A DNA stretch of 64,000 bases from Siphonodentalium dalli (Eukaryota > Mollusca > Scaphopoda > Gadilida > Siphonodentaliidae). Below, piece after piece: positions 23,456-35,339 of this stretch. The position numbers and the translations under genes were made by a program. The DNA is taken from NCBI GenBank assembly GCA_032622095.1, contig CP136061.1:217092373-217156372 (forward strand), read 5' to 3'. The notes under the pieces are model-generated. The model was not told the DNA's origin, did no database searches, and was given only the letters and a program-made list of their open reading frames with translations. Every line of letters begins with the position of its first letter. Positions within the stretch are counted from its first letter, which is position 1.

Positions 23456-24009
23456 CAATATCATGGTCAGCATTCATGGAAAGATTGTCGGGCATATTGA
23501 AAATTCAAATATGAGCCAGTAAGAGCTATTATTGAGTAAGTTATATTTGGCTGCGAAAGATGCATGATTCGAAGTGATACATGTATAATTGATAGGTGTC
23601 ATAAGGTTTCCTCACGTTTTTCTTCTATATTTTTAAGTGGCGATATAATTTTTTAAATTAATAATAAAGGCATATGCCTGACTCAGTTGTCATTGTCATG
23701 GAAGGTCATTGGTATAAGATGGCTTTAGCCCCGTAGAAAGATTAGCTCTGTGTGAGCGACATACGTACTACACAAACAGTAACCCATGTAGTGCTATCTC
23801 ATCCTTCCAGACATCAACCCATAGTTTGCTATCATACTGACTGGCTCTGCACCCCCGATCAGTCACCACGTTGCTACACAGTACGCATGCACCTGGAAAT
23901 CACCTGGTTTTAACACTGGATTTTACAACAATATCACGCTCAAAATTACGTGTTCAGGCAGGTTTATGCATTGTTTGTGTAAGAGAATAAAGTACCTATA
24001 TATATCAGA

Positions 24010-26633
24010 CCATATCTCAGGTGAAATTTCGTTTACAAAACAAAACAAAACAAAAACCAGTCCACCCTGATTATGAACCTCATTTGATCCTCGATGGATG
24101 AACGCTTGTTATGGCTATTGCGATTAAGTGCAATAGAATTAATTTCGATTATATAAGATCAATTGTTTTGTGTTTAGCGCAAATATATTACGCTTAAGTC
24201 CAATCTAATATATAAATGCGAATGTGTGTCATGTTTTTTTTACTCTCCGGGAAGCATGAACATGCAGGGTCCGAATTATGTCCGATGTCGACTTATGACG
24301 TTATACAATAGACAGATTTCAGCAAAAAGTGTACAAGTGCCAACTATAAAAAAATTCATTTTCTGAAATCGAATTGTCCGTATTTTTTTCACTTGGTTGT
24401 TGGAACTTAGACCAATCAGGCAAAAATCTAACCTGGGACCTTGAGATTCTTTATTTTAATACTTATTTGTTTTTCGTTTCTAAATGTTGCTAACGTCATA
24501 TGATAGGTTGCGGGAAAAATTGATGGAAATTGACTGACGTTCGCAACTTAAAATTGAAATTACCTGCTCAATACAAGCACATACAACTTCTGTGTGTGTG
24601 TCATTGTTAACAGGTCAGATAAGTTTAATTTCGATACCAAACGAGTTGTGATTATATTAAAGGAAGTGTGTTTCCGCTCAAATACAAAACTGTCGGTTCT
24701 GCCGTTCTCGCCCTACTGACGTTCGCACCAAAATGTTTGTCAACGTTGTAGAGATATTCTACTTTGAATGTTTCGAACGTCAGTCGGGGGGGGGGGGTGA
24801 CAGGAATGGCGTTTCGCACACTTTCCATCAACCGTAATAACTTATAGATTGCGGTTTGGGTTATATGTTTCTGTCAAATTCAACTATACTTGGTAAATTA
24901 GCATCTTCCGCAAGTTCCGCGGCAGTCCTACATCGAATATTTGTCGGTAAACCAGTGATGTTGCGAACGTCATAATATATTTGACGGAATTACCTGACGT
25001 TCGCATCCCGTAATTAAAAAAAAAATTTAAAGTATGAAAATATTCATAAAACACCGATACTAGTATGCATGCTGTTTCAAAACTATAAAACATAATTACG
25101 ACGTTTTAAAAATACATCAGCTAACAGCGCTCATGTAGCATGTGGTAAAACGTTATTCATGTCACGATGACACCTCGCCAAAGCTACCTTCGTAGATTTT
25201 TCCGTCAAGAAGCACCATATTCTAAACGATAAAAGCCCCATAAAAAAAAAAATAGGAATCGAGGTGAAAATTAGTTGTTTTCCCAGCTAGAGCATAGACA
25301 TGCGTATAGCTCTTCAAAAATAAAATAGACTTCGACTTCGATGTCTTCGATGTATATATACGTGGAGTGTGCTTCTATCAATCGGGGACAACCGGGATCG
25401 TGTGCGCCTAACTTTAGGCCGGTTTTTGTCGGATCCGATTTAATCGGATCGATCAAACTGAGTTTGATTTCCGGAAAATCCGGCTCGTGACGATGGCAAC
25501 GCGCGTGTTATGCTTGTCACATGACCGTCACGTGGCCAAAACCTCATTTAAAATATCGGAATAGTTAGCAGCGACCGCTATTCGAAAATAGATCAAGAAT
25601 TCTGATCAATCGACAAGGAACAACGGCTGGTAGACCTATATGGGCAGAAGATGAGTGTCCGTATATAAAAATCGCAACAAGAGGGCGGCAGCCGTGGAAA
25701 GGTCTATTACGCCAATTTACGGCTATTGACAGTATTGCTCGTGACCTCAAATTAGCTCAATATATTATTATTAATATATTATTTAGTTTATTATTAATCA
25801 ATATTAGTCTTTTGAAATAAATATTACTATAAATCACAACGACTATATAGCTATAGTAAATGGCTAGATAGGCTGGCCACACCAGTTGGCTATATACTAT
25901 ACAGTGACCATAGCATGCATATATATGACCGGAGTGAAAATCGGACTCGCGTGCGCTGACCCCCCGATTTTATCGGGCCCGATTTATCCGGCAGCCGGAT
26001 TTAACCGGGCACAATCGGGATCGTGTGCGCCAACACTTAGATTTTACTAGCAAAACAACATGAAACTGAGGGTCAGTGTTGTAGAGATATTCCACTTTCC
26101 GTCAACTGTGCAGATTGCGGTTTGGGTTATATGTTTCTGTCCAATTCAACTATACTTGGTTCAGGCGTTGATAATTAGCACCTTCCGCAAGTTCCGCGGC
26201 AGTCCTATCGTATAATTGTCGGTAAATCAGTGAATGTTGCGATTTGCGAACGTCATAATATTTGACGGTATTATCTGACATTCGCATCCCGTAATTCAAA
26301 TTCCCAAAACAATTATGAAAATATATACATAAAACACCGATACCAGTATGCTGTTTCAAAACTATAAAACAATTACGACTTTTTAAAAATAAATCAGCTA
26401 GTACGCTCATGTAGTATGATTGTGGTAAAACGTTATTGATGTCACGTTGACACCTCGCAAAATCTTGGTAGATTTTTCCGTCAAAAAGTACCAAATTCTG
26501 GCCGATAAAAGCCCCATAAATAAAAGAAATATGAATCGAGGCGAAATTAGTTGTTTTCCTATATATCTAGAGTAGATATATAGCTCTTCGAAATAAAATA
26601 GACTTCGATGTACGTGGAGTGTGCTTCTATTGA
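24010..26633 (+). repeat. Repeat U, copy B, with duplicated tail
   Basis: 24010-25385 follows 3968-5836 with a deletion near 24750. The final ~600 bp occurs a second time at 26041-26633 after a 650-bp spacer. TGCGAACGTCAG-type words remain near 24535, 24717, 24773, 24963, 24994 and 26240. No gene is seen. Confidence 0.65.
25376..26040. other. CG-richer insert bounded by a direct repeat
   Basis: Absent from copy A. ACAACCGGGATCGTGTGCGCC near 25388 and ACAATCGGGATCGTGTGCGCC near 26012 are direct repeats. The inside has CCGGATTTAACCGGG-like and GGATCCGATTTAATCGGATC palindromic words. No frame is convincing. It may be a small retroposon or a MITE with unusual ends. Confidence 0.35.
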
Positions 26634-26739
26634 AGGTACTCCATCCGATCAGACGCTCCTAAATTACTATTTCTTTGGCTTCGGGGGTAAAAAATAATTG
26701 ATTCGAGTCAAGGAACCTACCCATCAAAGCTGAGTACAT
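26634..26739. mobile_element. Family M short derivative (106 bp)
   Basis: Left flank TTGA, start AGGTACTCCATCCGATC, end GAGTACAT, then TTAA. Only the left subterminal block remains, joined directly to the right terminus. It keeps the 'ATCAGACGCTCCT' left-end variant, unlike the two chimeric copies at 28636 and 30630. Confidence 0.75.
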
Positions 26740-26750
26740 TTAAACGAGAA

Positions 26751-27369
26751 TCGATTGCCGGAACTTTGGAATGCCAAGTGGTACATTTTTTTTGCTGGAA
26801 TCTGCCATAACCGTTTCTCGGGATTGCACTGACATTTGGTACGGGCATGTATTTCGGCTTTTCGGGTAACATGAGCTTGGTTTTGACTCCACCCGATGTC
26901 ACATTTTGGCGTTATGGCATCATATGTACACGAACAAAATGGTTTATAGGGAACCACTTGGTCGATCACACTGAAATGTGGTGTGGTCATGTATATCAGC
27001 CCTCTGGGTGACATGGGATGAGTCATGACTCCCACATACTCGCGATTTGACGTTACGACTCCACCCGACATCGCCTTTATTTTTTACCTTATCAGAACAA
27101 TACCATAAGAAAGCACTCTCTTTAATATTATATTTCCCTAATTAATTGTAAATGTTTCAATTTTAATTGTGTCACACTTTGCCGGTGCAGCGCGGGTACA
27201 CCCACCCGTCGGCACCCGACGTTGCCTTTACGGCAAGCGTAGTGCGAGAAAGGAGAGCTCAGGAATAAACACTGTGCCCTTTCAAACTGACATTTCCTAA
27301 TTTAATGTCAACTGTTTCAATTTTAATTATGCCACACTTTGTCCGTGCAAGACCGGGTACAGCCGCTAG
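26751..27369 (+). mobile_element. Helitron-like H0, unit 1
   Basis: A|TCGATTGCCGG start. The 3' end has TCCGTGCAAGACCGGGTA, a hairpin, then CAGCCGCTAG|T. Internal ~155-bp modules carry no protein; the 115-aa open frame on the - strand is a module shadow. Confidence 0.5.
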
Positions 27370-28089
27370 TTATTAATAACTGTGAAAACTCTTAAATAGT
27401 TAACTCGGGATTCAGTTGCTCAATTTAACCGGTATTAAGGATTCAACCGAAAACGCGTGGCCTTTATCCTAGTTTATAGCACAAAATGGACAGAAATTTT
27501 GATTATTTTCCAACCCAAATGACATTACAGTAAAATTACTAAGTATGTATTCCATATTTTCTTAACTGGTATACGCAGGATTCACTCCTCTCTGTTATCT
27601 GGTATTCAGGATTCAGGGGGTGGAGGGCCGACACCCTCAGAAATATTTTTACACGACATTTCTGAATACAGGAAGTTGTCCAACCAGCGATATGAATGTT
27701 CATCACATGGCTAAAACGCTAATTTATGATTGGGTTATATATATAGCAGTGATACGAATACTGCTACTGCAACCGACCGCGTAGATTACAAATTTACAAT
27801 AAAAAGTTTTCGCGCCAAAATGAGATTTTAGCGGTTTTACGACTGAGTCTTGTTTGAAGCGAACCGACGAAATGTGTTTGCGCGCAAAATATCGATATTA
27901 TTTATAGAGATGACACTCATAAATGGGTCAATTGGTCCGCACTAATGGCTGGTGTGTTGTAATAGCGCGAACAGGAGAAAACTACAATGCAAACGTACAC
28001 ATATTAATTTACCTTTTCATGTTTCTTTAAAAAAGACACCATCATTGGCCTGGCTTCGGAATGACTCGCTATAATTTGACCTAGTTTAT

Positions 28090-28192
28090 CGACGTCGGCG
28101 TAGCCCAGTGGTTACTTCGTTCAACTTCGTTCAAACAATTTGTGTGAGTTATTTCGCGGGTTCGCTCCCGTACTACCCACAGGCGCCATCTG
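28090..28192 (+). repeat. SINE1 module, unit 1
   Basis: A box TAGCCCAGTGG, a CTTCGTTCAA direct repeat in the middle, B box GGGTTCGCTCCCG, CAGGCGCCA end. The middle segment TGTCTGTCACACAAAATT of the older copies is replaced by TGTGTGAGTTATTTC in this and the next two units. Confidence 0.6.
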
Positions 28193-28635
28193 ATGTCTTT
28201 TATTTTTATTTTTGTTTTTGTTTATTTTTTCAGTTCACATATACTCTAATTTGCTTTGATCTCGTCGCACATGATCTTATTCGTTGTTTTAGTGGCAGCA
28301 TATAAGCTCTTGTGTGTGCAGTTAAGTACCGTATGTACTGCATTTCAAACTTCCCGCGCGAAATGGATTCTATAATTATATTGAGGCATATTCCGCCCAC
28401 GTGTGTTTGATTTGATTTTATGTTATTTAATTTTGGTAACATCTTAACACATACATAGACACACAATCAAACATATTACCGCGCAAAATTTATATTTATA
28501 AATTATATATTAATTTGCTCCAATGGGAGCCAGCTGGTATTTTTGTACATTTAGTACCGGTGAATTGATACTGATGTGTGATCAGGTGTTACTGGTTCTT
28601 TCGACTCAAATATGCGATTGATTTGGGGAGATTAA

Positions 28636-28741
28636 AGGTACTCAATCCGATAAAACTCCTCTCAATTACTATTTCAATGGCTTCGGGGGTCAAAAATATT
28701 TGATTCGAGTCGAGGAACCTACCCATCAAAGCTGAGTACCT
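28636..28741. mobile_element. Chimeric M short element (unit 1/2 junction)
   Basis: The left half reads AGGTACTCAATCCGATAAAA and CTCCTCTCAATTACTATTTC, as in the full M copy at 32622. The right half, from about GAGGAACCTACCCATC to the end, matches the M short element at 26634. TTAA lies on both sides. This is a recombination junction. Confidence 0.8.
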
Positions 28742-28752
28742 TTAAACGAGAA

Positions 28753-29369
28753 TCGATTGCCGGAACTTTGGAATGCCAAGTGGTACATTTTTTGCTGGAA
28801 TCTGCCATAACCGTTTCTCGGGATTGCACTGACATTTGGTACGGGCATGTATTTCGGCTTTTCGGGTAACATGAGCTTGGTTTTGACTCCACCCGATGTC
28901 ACATTTTGGCGTTATGGCATCATATGTACACGAACAAAATGGTTTATAGGGAACCACTTGGCCGATCACACTGAAATGTGGTGTGGTCATGTATATCAGC
29001 CCTCTGGGTGACATGGGATGAGTCATGACTCCCACATACTCGCGATTTGACGTTACGACTCCACCCGACATCGTCTTTATTTTTTACCTTATCAGAACAA
29101 TACCATAAGAAAGCACTCTCTTTAATATTATATTTCCCTAATTAATTGTAAATGTTTCAATTTTAATTGTGTCACACTTTGCCGGTGCAGCGCGGGTACA
29201 CCCACCCGTCGGCACCCGACGTTGCCTTTACGGCAAGCGTAGTGCGAGAAAGGAGAGCTCAGGAATAAACACTGTGCCCTTTCAAACTGACATTTCCTAA
29301 TTTAATGTCAACTGTTTCAATTTTAATTATGCCACACTTTGTCCGTGCAAGACCGGGTACAGCCGCTAG
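28753..29369 (+). mobile_element. Helitron-like H0, unit 2
   Basis: Same termini as unit 1, followed by TTATTAATAAC. Differs from unit 1 at only a few bases. Confidence 0.5.
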
Positions 29370-30629
29370 TTATTAATAACTGTGAAAACTCTTAAATAGT
29401 TAACTCGGGATTCAGTTGCTCAATTTAACCGGTATTAAGGATTCAACCGAAAACGCGTGGCCTTTATCCTAGTTTATAGCACAAAATGGACATAAATTTT
29501 GATTATTTTCCAACCCAAATGACATTACAGTAAAATTACTAAGTATGTATTCCATATTTTCTTAACTGGTATACGCAGGATTCACTCCTCTCTGTTATCT
29601 GGTATTCAGGATTCAGGGGGTGGAGGGCCGACACCCTCAGAAATATTTTTACACGACATTTCTGAATACAGGAAGTTGTCCAACCAGCGATATGAATGTT
29701 CATCACATGGCTAAAAAGCTAATTTATGATTGGGTTATATATATAGCAGTGATACGAATACTGCTACTGCAACCGACCGCGTAGATTACAAATTTACAAT
29801 AAAAAGTTTTCGCGCCAAAATGAGATTTTAGCGGTTTTACGACTGAGTCTTGTTTGAAGCGAACCGACGAAATGTGTTTGCGCGCAAAATATCGATATTA
29901 TTTATAGAGATGACACTCATAAATGGGTCAATTGGTCCGCACTAATGGCTGGTGTGTTGTAATAGCGCGAACAGGAGAAAACTACAATGCAAACGTACAC
30001 ATATTAATTTACCTTTTCATGTTTCTTTAAAAAAGACACCATCATTGGCCTGGCTTCGGAATGACTCGCTATAATTTGACCTAGTTTATCGACGTCGGCG
30101 TAGCCCAGTGGTTACTTCGTTCAACTTCGTTCAAACAATTTGTGTGAGTTATTTCGCGGGTTCGCTCCCGTACTACCCACAGGCGCCATCTGATGTCTTT
30201 TATTTTTGTTTTTGTTTATTTTTTCAGTTCACATATACTCTAATTTGCTTTGATCTCGTCGCACATGATCTTATTCGTTGTTTTAGTGGCAGCATATAAG
30301 CTCTTGTGTGTGCAGTTAAGTACCGTATGTACTGCATTTCAAACTTCCCGCGCGAAATGGATTCTATAATTATATTGAGGCATATTCCGCCCACGTGTGT
30401 TTGATTTGATTTTATGTTATTTAATTTTGGTAACATCTTAACACATACATAGACACACAATCAAACATATTACCGCGCAAAATTTATATTTATAAATTAT
30501 ATATTAATTTGCTCCAATGGGAGCCAGCTGGTATTTTTGTACATTTAGTACCGGTGAATTGATACTGATGTGTGATCAGGTGTTACTGGTTCTTTCGACT
30601 CAAATATGCGATTGATTTGGGGAGATTAA

Positions 30630-30735
30630 AGGTACTCAATCCGATAAAACTCCTCTCAATTACTATTTCAATGGCTTCGGGGGTCAAAAATATTTGATTC
30701 GAGTCGAGGAACCTACCCATCAAAGCTGAGTACCT
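30630..30735. mobile_element. Chimeric M short element (unit 2/3 junction)
   Basis: Identical in structure to the copy at 28636, with the same left and right halves, as expected if one chimeric junction was copied when the array grew from two to three units. Confidence 0.8.
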
Positions 30736-32621
30736 TTAAACGAGAATCGATTGCCGGAACTTTGGAATGCCAAGTGGTACATTTTTTGCTGGAATCTGCC
30801 ATAACCGTTTCTCGGGATTGCACTGACATTTGGTACGGGCATGTATTTCGGCTTTTCGGGTAACATGAGCTTGGTTTTGACTCCACCCGATGTCACACTT
30901 TGGCGTTATGGCATCATATGTACACGAACAAAATGGTTTATAGGGAACCACTTGGCCGATCACACTGAAATGTGGTGTGGTCATGTATATCAGCCCTCTG
31001 GGTGACATGGGATGAGTCATGACTCCCACATACTCGCGATTTGACGTTACGACTCCACCCGACATCGCCTTTATTTTTTACCTTATCAGAACAATACCAT
31101 AAGAAAGCACTCTCTTTAATATTATATTTCCCTAATTAATTGTAAATGTTTCAATTTTAATTGTGTCACACTTTGCCGGTGCAGCGCGGGTACACCCACC
31201 CGTCGGCACCCGACGTTGCCTTTACGGCAAGCGTAGTGCGAGAAAGGAGAGCTCAGGAATAAACACTGTGCCCTTTCAAACTGACATTTCCTAATTTAAT
31301 GTCAACTGTTTCAATTTTAATTATGCCTTTGTCCGTGCAAGACCGGGTACAGCCGCTAGTTATTAATAACTGTGAAAACTCTTAAATAGTTAACTCGGGA
31401 TTCAGTTGCTCAATTTAACCGGTATTAAGGATTCAACCGAAAACGCGTGGCCTTTATCCTAGTTTATAGCACAAAATGGACAGAAATTTTGATTATTTTC
31501 CAACCCAAATGACATTACAGTAAAATTACTAAGTATGTATTCCATATTTTCTTAACTGGTATACGCAGGATTCACTCCTCTCTGTTATCTGGTATTCAGG
31601 ATTCAGGGGGTGGAGGGCCGACACCCTCAGAAATATTTTTACACGACATTTCTGAATACAGGAAGTTGTCCAACCAGCGATATGAATGTTCATCACATGG
31701 CTAAAAAGCTAATTTATGATTGGGTTATATATATATAGCAGTGATACGAATACTGCTACTGCAACCGACCGCGTAGATTACAAATTTACAATAAAAAGTT
31801 TTCGCGCCAAAATGAGATTTTAGCGGTTTTACGACTGAGTCTTGTTTGAAGCGAACCGACGAAATGTGTTTGCGCGAAAAATATCGATATTATTTATAGA
31901 GATGACACTCATAAATGGGTCAATTGGTCCGCACTAATGGCTGGTGTGTTGTAATAGCGCGAACAGGAGAAAACTACAATGCAAACGTACACATATTAAT
32001 TTACCTTTTCATGTTTCTTTAAAAAAGACACCATCATTGGCCTGGCTTCGGAATGACTCGCTATAATTTGACCTAGTTTATCGACGTCGGCGTAGCCCAG
32101 TGGTTACTTCGTTCAACTTCGTTCAAACAATTTGTGTGAGTTATTTCGCGGGTTCGCTCCCGTACTACCCACAGGCGCCATCTGATGTCTTTTATTTTTG
32201 TTTTTGTTTATTTTTTCAGTTCACATATACTCTAATTTGCTTTGATCTCGTCGCACATGATCTTATTCGTTGTTTTAGTGGCAGCATATAAGCTCTTGTG
32301 TGTGCAGTTAAGTACCGTATGTACTGCATTTCAAACTTCCCGCGCGAAATGGATTCTATAATTATATTGAGGCATATTCCGCCCACGTGTGTTTGATTTG
32401 ATTTTATGTTATTTAATTTTGGTAACATCTTAACACATACATAGACACACAATCAAACATATTACGGCGCATAATTTATATTTATAAATTATATATTAAT
32501 TTGTTCCAATGGGAGCCAGCTGGTATTTTTGTACATTTAGTACCGGTGAATTGATACTGATATGTGATCAGGTGTTACTGGTTCTTTCGACTCAAATATG
32601 CGATTGATTTGGGGAGATTAA
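30736..32621 (+). repeat. 2 kb tandem unit 3
   Basis: Helitron H0 at 30747-31359 (6-bp deletion near 31327), repeat R, SINE1 about 32082-32178. It ends at a full-length M element instead of a short one, so this is the right edge of the array. Confidence 0.9.
30747..31359 (+). mobile_element. Helitron-like H0, unit 3
   Basis: TC start after A, CCGCTAG|T end. The ACACTT word before GTCCGTGCAAGACC is lost by a small deletion. Confidence 0.5.
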
Positions 32622-33101
32622 AGGTACTCAATCCGATAAAACTCCTCTCAATTACTATTTCAATGGCTTCGGGGGTAAAAAATATTTGATTCGAGTCGAG
32701 GAAGTCACCCATCAAAGCTCAGATTTGTTAGATATCGATTTTAGAAATCTATTTTTTTTCATTATCGGGAATACTTTCTGGCCCAGAACTGAGTCAAAAT
32801 TGCGTTATTATTACCACTTGATTTTAGAGTTATCCATCCTTGTCTGTTTGAATAGATTTTGATGTACACATCCCGAGCAGATTACGGCAGTTGAAGGCAA
32901 TTATTAGTACTCATCTCGAGTAAATAACAAATTTCAAAAATCAATATCTAATAACTCTGAGCTTTGTTTGAATGGTTCCTCGACTAGAATCAAATATTTG
33001 TTACCCCCAAAGCCAAAGAAATAGTAATATAGGACCCTCTGATCGGATTGTTGTTGTTGGAATCTGTTGAGATGGGGACCCTCTGTACGGATTGAGTACC
33101 T
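32622..33101. mobile_element. Family M element (480 bp)
   Basis: AGGTACTCAATCCGATAAAA start, CGGATTGAGTACCT end, TTAA at 32618-32621 and 33102-33105. The right part has TTGTTGTTGGAATCTGTTGA between an inner and an outer copy of GACCCTCTG..CGGATTG, i.e. a partly doubled right end. Same subtype as 37014, 44509, 47100, 50606 and 51198. Confidence 0.9.
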
Positions 33102-33657
33102 TTAACATTAGATATATCGATACATGAATATTTTTGTGTACAAAAGGCTGCAAAAGGTTGGGTCTTTTTATCGATAATTATTGACTTTGAAATGAGAAGG
33201 TATCTGAAAATTGAACTCCCTCATTAAATATGTATTGTTTATCGATGCACTGTTTCAACTGATATATTTTAAAATTTATATTTTACTTGTTTTAAAGACA
33301 CGCCTATGTACGTGCAAACATTTGACAAAAAGTGTGGAAATACGACAACAATTAATACTAAGAAACTCATTTTAAAGAAAAAAATTCTCCCAATACAGAC
33401 GGATTATGAGATATACCATCTATCATAAAGATTATTTTCAATCACATCACCCACCAGGGGTGACCCCATACACACTGCTCTTATGCGCCTTCCCTATATA
33501 CACGCAATGCAGATATACGTCACAGATTTATGGTTCATATATTATTTATTTTTGCGCATAAAATATTGTCTCTCAAGATTACTTGCACAAGGTTGAAGCG
33601 TCTCAAAACGGAACAATGGACTAAACAGTAAAGTTTACCCCCTCCACATTCATTTAA

Positions 33658-34045
33658 AGATACTCAATCCGACCAGACGCTCCTAAATTACTATTTCATT
33701 GGCTTCGGGGGTAAAAAATATTTGATTCGAGTCGAGGAACCTACCCATCAAAGCTCAGAGTGATCAGATATCGCTTTTTCAAGTTTGTTATTTCAATTGT
33801 TTCTGTGCCAGAAACACGGACGGTCTTGCAGATAAAGATGGATAACTCTAAAATCAAATGGTAATAATAATCACTTGATTTTAGAGTTATCCACCTTTAT
33901 CTGCAATACCGTCCGTTTAATCTCATGTTTCTGGCCCAGAAACAATTGAAATAACAAACTTCAAAAATACTCTGAGCTTTGATGGGTAGGTTCCTCGAAG
34001 CCAAAGAAATAGTAATTTAGGAGCGTCTGATCGGATTGAGAACCT
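33658..34045. mobile_element. Family M palindromic subtype (388 bp)
   Basis: AGATACTCAATCCGACC start, GGATTGAGAACCT end, TTAA on both sides. The middle is a long palindrome (GGATAACTCTAAAATCAA against TTGATTTTAGAGTTATCC, then CAGATAAAG/CTTTATCTG). Copy A keeps the empty site GTGGTTTAAAATAAAT near 21850, proving a TTAA target duplication. Confidence 0.9.
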
Positions 34046-35339
34046 TTAAAATAAAAAAAAATCGACAGAACACGAAACAAACTGGTCAAACGCTAATGTC
34101 GACATATCGGCTAATAATTTATTAACGCACATTTATACACCAACTCATCGTTCAAAGCACTTTTTATAGCGAATAGATCCGGGGGGGGGGGTATGTAGAT
34201 TTTTTCCAGACACAAGGCGGGGTGGGGGGTATATCGGGGCTAGAAAACATGAGTAATGCAAATTTGTTCCTACACTGAAATTTACTTATATAATCGTATA
34301 TAACCTTATATAGACTCATCTACATAGATATATCATTTAGAACAATTTAGATCCCTGTAGGGTTCTATGGTTTGAGGTTCCAATGCTGCTTCAAATGCAG
34401 GCTTTCTGACTGACAAAACTCGAAGTAGCCAAGTTTGAGTTTGCTAAATCACTTGATAAAGTATATATGGTTGCCTATAAAACTGAATACAAATCTCCTG
34501 AAACAAAAACGACTACATTTTTGCATTATTTTGTTAGTGTACTATAACTGTTAAGAACACGGGCTAATTGTTATATGGAACTAAACAAATATAATGTTGG
34601 CATGGTCGTGTCAATATGGTAGGTATGTTGTTATCAGTCGTTGAACTCAATGATTACAAAAATAATTATGTTATAGTTTTATACCCCATGCACTTATAAT
34701 AATAAGATTACAGTCAGGCCATATACCTTTATGGAGCTCATGACAACGCGTCAAACCTTTTTCAGAGTTAAGTGGACAATTTACCTCATTAAAACTCAAT
34801 ATCGTGGTCAGCATTCATGGAAAGATTGTCGGGCAGATTGAAAATTCAAATATGAGCCAGTGAGAGCAAAGATAGTATTGAGTAAGTTATATTTGGCTGC
34901 GAAAGATGCATGATTCCAAGTGATACCTGTATAACTGATAGGTTTCATAAGGTTTCCTAACGTTTTCTTTTATATTTTTAAGTGGCGATATAATTTTTTT
35001 TAATTAATAATGAAGGCATATGGCTGACTCAGTTGTCATTTTCATGGAATGTCATTGGTATAACATATGGCATTAGTCCCGTAGAAAGATTAGCTCTGTG
35101 TGAGCGACATACGTACTACACAAACAGTAACCCATGTAGTGCTATCTCATCCTTCCAGACATCAAACCATAGTTTGCTATCATACTGACTGGCTCTGCAC
35201 CCCCGATCAGTCACCACGTTGCTACACAATACGCATGCATCTGGAAGTCACCTGGTTTTAACACTGGATTTTACAACAATGTCACGCTCAAATTCATGTG
35301 TTCAGGCAGGTTTATGCATAGTTTGTGTCAGAGAATAAA

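Larger units (their letters stand above)
3968..23997 (+). repeat. Segmental duplication, copy A (oldest tandem block)
   Basis: The order U repeat - M - Helitron - repeat R - M - unique segments to about 23995 is repeated as copy B from about 24010 to 35335, in the same orientation and directly adjacent. Copy A is longer because it holds several transposons that B lacks, while B has the 2 kb triplication and two inserts of its own. Many scattered substitutions and indels show that this duplication is much older than the others in the window. Both block ends are approximate. Confidence 0.8.
26740..28741 (+). repeat. 2 kb tandem unit 1
   Basis: Contents: TTAA, Helitron H0 (26751-27369), repeat R with SINE1 (about 28090-28192), then an M short element (28636-28741). 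The offset to unit 2 is 2002 bp; a 6-bp TTTTTA expansion near 28208 explains much of the length difference. Identity to units 2 and 3 is well above 99% by eye. Confidence 0.9.
28742..30735 (+). repeat. 2 kb tandem unit 2
   Basis: Same content as unit 1; length 1994. Seen differences include GTCTTT for GCCTTT near 29073 and CATAAA for CAGAAA near 29492. Helitron H0 at 28753-29369, SINE1 about 30090-30186. Confidence 0.9.

Noticed and set aside
26724-31065. Repeated 109-115 codon - strand frames
   Set aside because: Identical frames recur only because the 2 kb unit is repeated; they cross Helitron tandem modules.
26740-32621. CRISPR-like or satellite interpretation of regular repeats
   Set aside because: Units are 2 kb and composed of several transposons; there are no short spaced repeats or spacers.
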